IMG/VR virus record: IMGVR_UViG_3300020172_002120
Location: 1 to 36,695 of that record
DNA length: 36,695 nucleotides
DNA from: a virus
Reading direction: 5' to 3' (one strand)
Numbering within the stretch: position 1 is the stretch's first letter; each line of letters begins with the position of its first letter. Shown in pieces: positions 31,151 to 36,695 of this stretch. The position numbers were made by a program, and so were the translations under genes. Under the pieces are notes generated by a model. It did no database searches. It saw nothing but the letters and a program-made list of their open reading frames with translations, and was not told where the DNA came from.

Positions 31151-32808
31151 TGGCACTTAATCCCTTCTTTCTTCAAGGATCTCCAGGAGAGCAAAGATTA
31201 GTTCAAGAGTTGATTAATGAACAACTCAAGATCTATGGTGTTGATGTAACATATATACCAAGAAAAATTCTCGGTACTGATCCATTATTGGGATATAATG
31301 ATTTAAGAGAGGTTAATTTTTCAAAATTTGATGATAATTATAGTATAGAAGCATATGTTCAGAACTATGAAGGATATGGTGGTTCTGGTGATATCTTAAC
31401 TAAGTTTGGAATGTCCTTAAGAGATGAAGTAACGTTGGTTATTTCTAGAGAAAGATATGAGGATTTTATAGCTCAATTTATCAGTGGATTACCAACGGAT
31501 GAGATTATAGTATCATCAAGACCTAGAGAAGGTGATTTAATTTATTTCCCATTGGGGCAAAGATTATTTGAAGTTAAATTTGTTGAGCATGAGAATCCAT
31601 TTTACCAATTGGGTAAGAACTATGTTTATGAACTTAAGTGTGAACTTTATGAATATGAAGATGAGATAATTGATACTAGTATTGAAGAGATTGATACTCT
31701 TATTAAGGATCAGGGATATATTACAACTCTTATTGTTGCTGGTCTTGGAGTAACTGCCACAGCATCAGCATCTCTTAATAGTGCAAATGGATATGTTAGA
31801 AAAATTTATTTAAATGATGATGGGACGGGATATACATCTACTCCAACTGTTAGCATTACTCCTTCAACATCGGGTTCAAATGCAACTGCTGTTGCAATAA
31901 CGACTAGTAAAGGTGGAGTTCTTTCAGTATCAGAAATTTTAATAGTAAATGCTGGATCTGGATATACTAAAGAACCAACTATAACAATATCTGGAGGTGG
32001 CGGAGCAGGAGCTGCTGCAACTTGTAGTATTGAACGCAATTTTAATGGGGTACAATCAATCACATTAACAGATGCTGGATCAGGATACCCAATAGTTCCA
32101 CTAATAACAATTTCAGCACCAGTTTCTATTGGAGCAGCAGCAACGGTTGGTATGGGGACAACAGGTGCTGTTGTAAGTTATACTTTAACTGCACCAGGAC
32201 AAAATTACAACCCAAATAAGAACCCAGTACTAACCTTTAGCTCCGCACCACCTGGTGGATCGACATCTTCTGGATATGCTGTTGTAGGCGCTTCTGGAAC
32301 CGTTACAGCGTTGATTATTACAAGTGCTGGTTATGGTTATACAGTTACCCCCACAGTAAGTATTGCAAATACATTTGCAGATAAGATTGGACTGAATACT
32401 GCCGTTGCTGTCGCATATGTAAATTCTGCTACTGGAGTTTCTGGAGTAAGAATAGTTGATCCTGGAAATGGATATACATCTACACCTACAGTCGTAATTG
32501 CTAATCCTCCAAGAATTAGGGGAATTGGTAACTATCAATTTAATGAACTCATAGTCGGACAAAATTCAAAAACTACAGGAAGAGTCAAATCTTGGGATGC
32601 AGATACCAGAATTCTCAAAGTTGGCATAAATAGTGGAACCTTTTATGCAGGAGAAGATGTTGTTGGTGCAGCATCTTCCGCAATTTATGTCGTTTCTTCA
32701 TACGATCAATCTGATATCTACGATCCATATGCAGAAAATGATGAGATAGAAAATATTGCAGATCAAATTGTAGATTTTTCAGAATCAAATCCATTTGGAG
32801 TATATTAA
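31150..32808 (+). CDS. 14: neck protein gp14 with six inserted Gly-x-Gly-Tyr repeats
   Basis: Residues 1–200 match T4 gp14 (256 aa): 'QRLVQELINEQLKIYGVDV', 'TYIPRKILGTDPLLGYNDLR' and 'GDLIYFPLGQRLFEVKFVE' are characteristic. At about 214–454 six beta repeats are inserted, with cores GTGYTSTP, GSGYTKEP, GSGYPIVP, GQNYNPNKNP, GYGYTVTP and GNGYTSTP. A 'GEDVVGAASSAIYVV' module and an acidic C-terminal tail resembling the end of gp14 ('IADQIVDFSESNPFG') follow. The total is 552 aa, more than twice T4. gp14 binds gp13 in the neck, so the insert should project from the neck surface. It is joined by one-base overlaps to both neighbours. Confidence 0.92.
   Translation: MALNPFFLQGSPGEQRLVQELINEQLKIYGVDVTYIPRKILGTDPLLGYNDLREVNFSKFDDNYSIEAYVQNYEGYGGSGDILTKFGMSLRDEVTLVISRERYEDFIAQFISGLPTDEIIVSSRPREGDLIYFPLGQRLFEVKFVEHENPFYQLGKNYVYELKCELYEYEDEIIDTSIEEIDTLIKDQGYITTLIVAGLGVTATASASLNSANGYVRKIYLNDDGTGYTSTPTVSITPSTSGSNATAVAITTSKGGVLSVSEILIVNAGSGYTKEPTITISGGGGAGAAATCSIERNFNGVQSITLTDAGSGYPIVPLITISAPVSIGAAATVGMGTTGAVVSYTLTAPGQNYNPNKNPVLTFSSAPPGGSTSSGYAVVGASGTVTALIITSAGYGYTVTPTVSIANTFADKIGLNTAVAVAYVNSATGVSGVRIVDPGNGYTSTPTVVIANPPRIRGIGNYQFNELIVGQNSKTTGRVKSWDADTRILKVGINSGTFYAGEDVVGAASSAIYVVSSYDQSDIYDPYAENDEIENIADQIVDFSESNPFGVY
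31789..32511 (+). repeat. six tandem Gly-x-Gly-Tyr protein repeats within gp14
   Basis: Each unit of about 35–45 residues has the form 'I.i...G.GYt..P.v.i......A.a.a.v', alternating strands with a Gly-Tyr-Thr-x-x-Pro turn. Units are similar in protein but not closely in DNA. The same unit recurs in gp8, the DUF4815-type protein and the giant gp7-like protein. Confidence 0.85.
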
Positions 32809-33851
32809 TGTTAGGAACATATTTTTATCATCAAATAATTAGAAAAACAATTGTTTCTTTTGGAACTGTATTTAATCAAATTCATATTCATCATTATGAT
32901 GATTCTGGAAATAAAACAAGTGATATGCGTGTTCCTCTTGCATATGGTCCAAGGCAGAAATTTCTTGCTAGATTGGAGCAGCAACCAGAATTAAATAAAC
33001 CAATTCAAATTACATTACCTAGAATGTCATTTGAAATGAATTCCTTACAATATGATGCTTCTAGAAAAACTGGAGTAACTCAGGCATTTAAGGCATCAGA
33101 TGGGGCAAATATAAAAAAAGTTTTTATGCCAGTTCCATATAATATTGGAATAGAATTGAATATTTTATGCAAATTGAATGATGATGCCCTTCAAATTGTG
33201 GAGCAGATATTACCATTTTTTCAACCAGCATTCACAATTACAGTTGATCTCGTGAGTTCTATCGGAGAAAAAAGAGATATTCCAATTGTTTTAGAATCAA
33301 TCAATTTTCAAGATGATTATGAGGGAGATTTTTCTACAAGAAGGGCATTAATTTATACTTTACAATTTACTGCAAAAACATATCTGTTTGGTCCAATTGC
33401 AGATACTTCGGATGGTCTCATTCGCAAAGTTCAGGTCGATCAATTTAGTTCTACTAATAGATCTACAGCTAAACGTGAAATGAGATATACTGTTACACCT
33501 AAGGCTCTTAAAGATTATAACGAAGACAATACTACTTTTGTTACTGATCCAATTAGTGACTTTACAGATACTATTCCAGTTAATGATTCATCTTTACTCC
33601 AAATTGGTAATAGAATTATTATAGATTCTGAAATAATGTTGATTAAAAATATTGCTGGAAGTAATATTGTTGTTCAGAGAGCATATGATTCAACCATATC
33701 AGCAACACATCTTGATAACTCAACTATCAATGTTATCAATGCTGCTGATGACTCACTAATCATACCAGATGATGATTTTGGATTTAATGAAAACTCTAAT
33801 TATTTTTCAGATTCAAGAATTTATAGTCCAACACGTAATATAGATATTTAA
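32808..33851 (+). CDS. 15: tail sheath stabiliser / tail completion protein gp15
   Basis: The 347-aa protein matches T4 gp15 (272 aa), the hexameric cap on the tail tube and sheath that joins the neck. The N-terminus 'LGTYFYHQIIRKTIVSFGTVF' leads to 'VPLAYGPRQKFLARL' (about 43–57). The central 'QIVEQILPFFQPAFTITVD' (about 128–146) is nearly the T4 sequence and diagnostic. 'EGDFSTRRALIYTLQFTAK' follows. The C-terminal 75 or so residues (from about 250) are extra. They hold the 'IDSEIMLIK...VQRAY...THLDNSTINV' module also present in the giant protein. The start overlaps the gp14 stop by one base. Confidence 0.93.
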   Translation: MLGTYFYHQIIRKTIVSFGTVFNQIHIHHYDDSGNKTSDMRVPLAYGPRQKFLARLEQQPELNKPIQITLPRMSFEMNSLQYDASRKTGVTQAFKASDGANIKKVFMPVPYNIGIELNILCKLNDDALQIVEQILPFFQPAFTITVDLVSSIGEKRDIPIVLESINFQDDYEGDFSTRRALIYTLQFTAKTYLFGPIADTSDGLIRKVQVDQFSSTNRSTAKREMRYTVTPKALKDYNEDNTTFVTDPISDFTDTIPVNDSSLLQIGNRIIIDSEIMLIKNIAGSNIVVQRAYDSTISATHLDNSTINVINAADDSLIIPDDDFGFNENSNYFSDSRIYSPTRNIDI

Positions 33852-33863
33852 GTGATATAAATT

Positions 33864-34292
33864 ATGTCAAATATGTTTGATAATCTTGATAAGACATTTT
33901 CAACCGAAAGTGATATAGTTCCTGTCGAACATATAATACCAAAAGATATTGAGATTATTAAAAAAGATCCATCGGAAGAAATAAAAAAAGATTATGACTA
34001 TACGAGAGCAAATTTATATTCATTAATTGAAAAGGGACAAGAAGCAATTAATGGAATATTAGAACTTGCTGGAGAAGGTGGAAGTCCTAGAGCATATGAA
34101 GTTGCAGGTCAACTAATCAAAAGTGTTGCAGATACTACTGATAAATTGATGGATCTTCAAAAGAAATTGAAAGATATTGAGGAAGACTCACCAAAAACTA
34201 CTAGCAATGTTACCAATAATGCACTATTTGTTGGATCAACATCTGAACTTTCAAAATTACTCAAACAAGGTTTTCTAAATAATAAAGAATAA
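33864..34292 (+). CDS. 16: terminase small subunit gp16
   Basis: The 142-aa protein corresponds to T4 gp16 (164 aa), the oligomeric regulator that recognises concatemeric DNA and stimulates the gp17 packaging motor. Family features are the central helix 'DYTRANLYSLIEKGQEAING', then 'LAGEGGSPRAYEVAGQLIKS' (about 70–90) and a coiled-coil 'DTTDKLMDLQKKLKDIEED'. A C-terminal 'NALFVGSTSELSKLL' (about 119–133) resembles the end of other gp16 proteins. It sits right after gp15, as in T4. gp17 would normally be next, but here at least three other genes intervene. Confidence 0.92.
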   Translation: MSNMFDNLDKTFSTESDIVPVEHIIPKDIEIIKKDPSEEIKKDYDYTRANLYSLIEKGQEAINGILELAGEGGSPRAYEVAGQLIKSVADTTDKLMDLQKKLKDIEEDSPKTTSNVTNNALFVGSTSELSKLLKQGFLNNKE

Positions 34293-34305
34293 AGTTTTTT
34301 GTTAC

Positions 34306-35967
34306 GTGCTTAGTATAAAATCCCATAAATCAGTTAAGCAGATTGCGAAGAAACATCGTATGAATGTCTCTGATATTCAGAAGCAACTTGAAATGGGTAT
34401 TCCCATTGAGCACGAACATACAAAAGATAAGGTTTTAGCAACTGATATTGCTTTACAGCATTTAGATGAAATTCCAGATTATTACACTCGTTTGATTAAG
34501 ATGGAAAGAGATGCTAAAAAGGAGCATAAAAAGTTTAAAGATGTGAAAGAAGGAAATCTTCATAAGTGGTTCGGAGGTTCAAAATCAGTTGATGGAAAAC
34601 CTGGGTGGGTTGAAGTAATTTCAGGAGAACCATGTGCTCGTGAAGAGGGGGAAAAAGGAACCCCAAAATGCGTTTCTTCAGATAAAAGATCGAGCATGTC
34701 AAAGTTTGAAAGGATATCCGCACAGAGAAGAAAAAGTTCTGCTGATCCAAATCAACCAGAGAAATCTGGCGCATCAAAACCAACTTATGTTTCTACCGAT
34801 AAACCAGAAAAGAAAATGAATGAAGAAAAGGATGTACCACAAAAAGGTAGTGGTAAAAAAGATGCTTGCTATAATAAGGTAAAATCAAGATATGATGTTT
34901 GGCCTAGTGCATATGCATCTGGAGCATTAGTCAAATGTCGTAAAGTTGGTGCTGCAAATTGGGGAACAAAATCCGAAAGTACAAATTCACTTGGATATGA
35001 TTGGGATACTCCAATTCGTGAAAGAGCAGATAGATATTGCCCAAGATGCGAAAAACTTGAAAGAAGAACCGAATGTAAATATGGTCCAAGATATTGGGAT
35101 ACATTTTCTTTACCAGCAGAGTTGATTGGTTCAAAAAAAGAATACAATACAATAATGCCACATCCAGCAAATGAGGAGAAGGACCACGAGTATTCCATGG
35201 CTCGTTCCGAAATCTCTACAATTATTGGTGCTGCTAAAAGATTGAAGAAAAAAATGAAAGGGGAAGGTAATATTGCGGCATGGGTTCAATCAAAGATTAC
35301 AAAAGCAGCAGATTATCTTGATACTGCGGCAGATTATGTTGATAGTGGCGAAATGAAAAAAGAAAGCGTATCTATTGAAGATTCCAATGGAAATCATTAT
35401 GCAGAATTTATTGATATTATAAAACCTCAACCACTAAAACCAAGTAAGGGTATTGGTAGTAGATTAGTTGGGGAAGGTGCTTTGCCCTCCCCAATAGATC
35501 CATCCGCACACAAACAGGCCCAAAGAACACAAAAACTTTACAACAAAGGAACAGGTACAGATAACTCCAACGAAAAGGAAATTTTTCTAAAAAGAACTGG
35601 ACCACAACTACCACTTGCAAAGAAAGAAGATAAGAAAGAACTTCAGACAGCTCACTACGATATGAAAACCTTTGGGGACTTTATGTCTGAAGCATCCGCT
35701 GCTTGGCAAAGAAAAGAGGGAAAGAATCCTGAGGGTGGTCTAAACAAAAAGGGGATTGCTTCTTACCGCAAAGAGAATCCTGGATCACGCCTCTCACTTG
35801 CGGTTACAACAGAACCATCAAAGTTAAAACCAGGTTCTAAAAAAGCAAATAGAAGAAAGTCTTTTTGCTCTCGTATGAAAGGGATGAAAGCAAAATTAAC
35901 TAGTGCAAAAACTGCACGTGATCCAGATTCAAGAATAAATAAGTCATTAAGAAAGTGGAATTGTTAG
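34306..35967 (+). CDS. composite DUF5661/DUF6321-like phage protein (553 aa)
   Basis: The frame opens with GTG 34306 and has no clear ribosome binding site. The first ATG would cut into the first domain (residue 19), so GTG is preferred. Residues about 5–75 match DUF5661: 'VKQIAKKHRMNVSDIQKQL', then 'EHTKDKVLATDIALQHLDE' and 'PDYYTRLIKMERDAK'. A middle segment has 'ACYNKVKSRYDVWPSAYASG' (C188), 'VKCRKVG' (C211) and a possible zinc site, C245-x-x-C248 with C257. The last 88 residues (466–553) look like DUF6321: 'AWQRKEGKNPEGGLNKKGI', 'RRKSFCSRMKG' and 'SLRKWNC'. The domains are joined by Lys/Ser-rich linkers. Short proteins with these domains are common in phages, while a single chain with all three lying after gp16 is unusual. 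It may bind DNA or be packaged; its role is unknown. Confidence 0.82.
   Translation: MLSIKSHKSVKQIAKKHRMNVSDIQKQLEMGIPIEHEHTKDKVLATDIALQHLDEIPDYYTRLIKMERDAKKEHKKFKDVKEGNLHKWFGGSKSVDGKPGWVEVISGEPCAREEGEKGTPKCVSSDKRSSMSKFERISAQRRKSSADPNQPEKSGASKPTYVSTDKPEKKMNEEKDVPQKGSGKKDACYNKVKSRYDVWPSAYASGALVKCRKVGAANWGTKSESTNSLGYDWDTPIRERADRYCPRCEKLERRTECKYGPRYWDTFSLPAELIGSKKEYNTIMPHPANEEKDHEYSMARSEISTIIGAAKRLKKKMKGEGNIAAWVQSKITKAADYLDTAADYVDSGEMKKESVSIEDSNGNHYAEFIDIIKPQPLKPSKGIGSRLVGEGALPSPIDPSAHKQAQRTQKLYNKGTGTDNSNEKEIFLKRTGPQLPLAKKEDKKELQTAHYDMKTFGDFMSEASAAWQRKEGKNPEGGLNKKGIASYRKENPGSRLSLAVTTEPSKLKPGSKKANRRKSFCSRMKGMKAKLTSAKTARDPDSRINKSLRKWNC
35934..35941 (+). promoter_or_regulatory. possible late promoter (AATAAATA)
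   Basis: AATAAATA lies near the 3' end of the 553-aa gene, 27 bp before the ATG at 35969. Spacing resembles the intergenic late promoters here, but it overlaps coding sequence and could be chance. Confidence 0.4.
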
Positions 35968-35968
35968 T

Positions 35969-36142
35969 ATGGACCCAAATGGTATAGAACTAAAAGATCT
36001 TACAAAAATATTCGAATATGAAAGAATTTCGAGAGAAATAGATTCTTGTGAAGATATAAAAGAATTGAGAAATATTTGCAAATGTTATGTAAAACTTTAT
36101 TTCAGTCATCAAGAGACAGTGGCATCTTTAGCAGGTATGTGA
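35969..36142 (+). CDS. hypothetical small helical protein (57 aa)
   Basis: ATG 35969 starts one base after the preceding TAG, and the frame runs 57 codons to TGA 36140–36142. The product is mostly helical, with two Cys in 'LRNICKCYVKLYF' and an earlier Cys in 'DSCEDIKE'. It has no membrane segment or signal peptide. Gene packing is tight on both sides: the next ATG is three bases after its stop. A coding frame is supported by this spacing and by codon use like its neighbours. I do not recognise it. Confidence 0.7.
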   Translation: MDPNGIELKDLTKIFEYERISREIDSCEDIKELRNICKCYVKLYFSHQETVASLAGM

Positions 36143-36145
36143 TAA

Positions 36146-36695
36146 ATGACTTCAGAACTAAATGATTTCTTTAAATTATTAGCAGAAGATAAGAAAAAGA
36201 AAAAAGACGAATTTGATTCTGTAGTCGGAGACTTGGGATTAGATTCTCTTTTTGGAGAATTTGCTGCACTTAAGAAGAAAGAAAAGGAAAAGAAAGTAGA
36301 AGAGCAAAAAGAACAAGAATCTATTATAGGTGAAATTACTTTAGATTCTGTTTTTGAGGAAGTTGCTAATTTAAAAAAAGAAACGAAGAAAAAGAAGGTA
36401 CAGGAACAAAAAACAGTTCAGGCATTTGAGAAATGGTTGTACTCAGAGACAACCAAAGAACAAGAACAAATTATTGAGGATGTAATTGAAGAATCTTTGG
36501 ATGAAGTTCTTGAGGTATTGGAAGACCATAAGGAAGAACTGGAAGAACCAAAAGAAGAACTGATTGAAAAGTCATTAGGACTTCTTACCGAACCAAGTGA
36601 TGTTAAAGTTCAACAAGACCCAATTACTCCATTAGACCAAAAGTTCGCAACACTTGATGACTTACAAAAACATTACAGCACTTTCCTTTCCCGTA
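36146..36695 (+). CDS. charged coiled-coil protein with internal repeat, probable virion protein (partial)
   Basis: The frame from ATG 36146 stays open for 183 codons to the window edge. It begins 'MTSELNDFFKLLAEDKKKKK', then has two copies of a 34-residue unit ('LDSLFGEFAALKKKEKEKK' / 'LDSVFEEVANLKKETKKKK'). A long Glu-rich helical region ('VIEESLDEVLEVLEDHKEEL') follows, and then 'DDLQKHYSTFLSR'. I associate that last motif with cyanophage structural proteins that carry fibre-like sequence after it, so the missing C-terminus may be virion-related. It lies where gp17 would be in T4, but nothing here resembles a terminase. Partial, function inferred only from motif and position. Confidence 0.72.
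   Translation, partial: MTSELNDFFKLLAEDKKKKKDEFDSVVGDLGLDSLFGEFAALKKKEKEKKVEEQKEQESIIGEITLDSVFEEVANLKKETKKKKVQEQKTVQAFEKWLYSETTKEQEQIIEDVIEESLDEVLEVLEDHKEELEEPKEELIEKSLGLLTEPSDVKVQQDPITPLDQKFATLDDLQKHYSTFLSR
36239..36442 (+). repeat. two-copy 34-residue protein repeat in the last gene
   Basis: Leu-Asp-Ser at 36239 and again at 36341 start matching units 102 bp apart. Both read L-D-S-[LV]-F-x-E-[FV]-A-x-L-K-K, followed by a Lys/Glu-rich helix. Confidence 0.65.

Noticed and set aside
33856-33863. TATAAATT resembling a late promoter immediately before gp16
   Set aside because: It abuts the gp16 ATG at 33864, leaving no room for initiation and a ribosome binding site for that gene. Probably AT-rich coincidence.
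1-36695. tRNA genes, CRISPR arrays, insertion sequences, integrase or transposase genes
   Set aside because: None was seen. Intergenic gaps are nearly all short and lack cloverleaf-like sequence, and no spaced direct DNA repeats or transposase motifs were noticed. A covariance-model search was not possible.

Overview
The window is a stretch of the late, virion-building region of a T4-like myovirus that most likely infects cyanobacteria. The case rests on gene order and on recognisable proteins. The T4 order 6–7–8–(9/10)–(fibres)–13–14–15–16 is preserved on one strand, a gp25 baseplate gene sits upstream, and a SpeD-type S-adenosylmethionine decarboxylase lies among them, an auxiliary gene often carried by cyanophages. 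Small conserved ORFs of the kind found in cyanophage genomes fill the gaps. The DNA is AT-rich, all confidently called genes are on the + strand, and T4-type late promoter motifs (NATAAATA) precede several gene blocks.

Layout. (1) Positions 1–224 are very GC-rich (about 74% G+C by my count). They hold the 3' end of an unrecognised gene and a terminator-like hairpin. Composition drops abruptly to phage-like AT-rich DNA at about 225–240, so this may be foreign DNA or an assembly junction. (2) Positions 300–3028 carry small and accessory genes behind sigma70-like promoters: a 59-aa AbrB-like protein, a GT-A-type glycosyltransferase-like protein, three conserved small or unknown proteins, speD and an 81-aa unknown. 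(3) Positions 3030–18861 hold baseplate wedge genes gp25 and gp6, then a 4,498-codon gene in the gp7 position. (4) Positions 18869–27766 hold gp8, a 2,368-aa DUF4815-type structural protein in the gp9/gp10 position, and a small coiled-coil protein. (5) Positions 27771–34292 follow a perfect TATAAATA: two small virion/fibre-associated proteins, a tail-fibre-like protein, a small coiled-coil protein, then gp13, gp14, gp15 and gp16, mostly joined by one-base stop/start overlaps. (6) Positions 34306–36695 hold a composite DUF5661/DUF6321-like protein, a small ORF, and a charged repeat-containing gene that runs off the window. The gp17 large terminase would be expected further on and is not seen.

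How it works together. gp25, gp6, the gp7-like giant and gp8 should build baseplate wedges. The DUF4815 protein and the fibre-like genes should make peripheral baseplate or fibre parts. gp13/gp14 form the neck, gp15 caps the tail tube and sheath, and gp16 starts DNA packaging. SpeD would feed polyamine synthesis.

The most unusual property is modular inflation of the virion. The gp7-like protein is more than four times the length of T4 gp7. gp8, gp14 and gp15 are also longer than their T4 counterparts. The extra sequence consists of a few recurring beta-type modules (Gly-x-Gly-Tyr repeats, His-x-Phe/Leu-x-x-Gly-Asp repeats, an 'identity-residue/THLDN' module) that recur across several proteins. 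The giant also contains a degenerate YHYH-like domain and a 155-residue tandem duplication.
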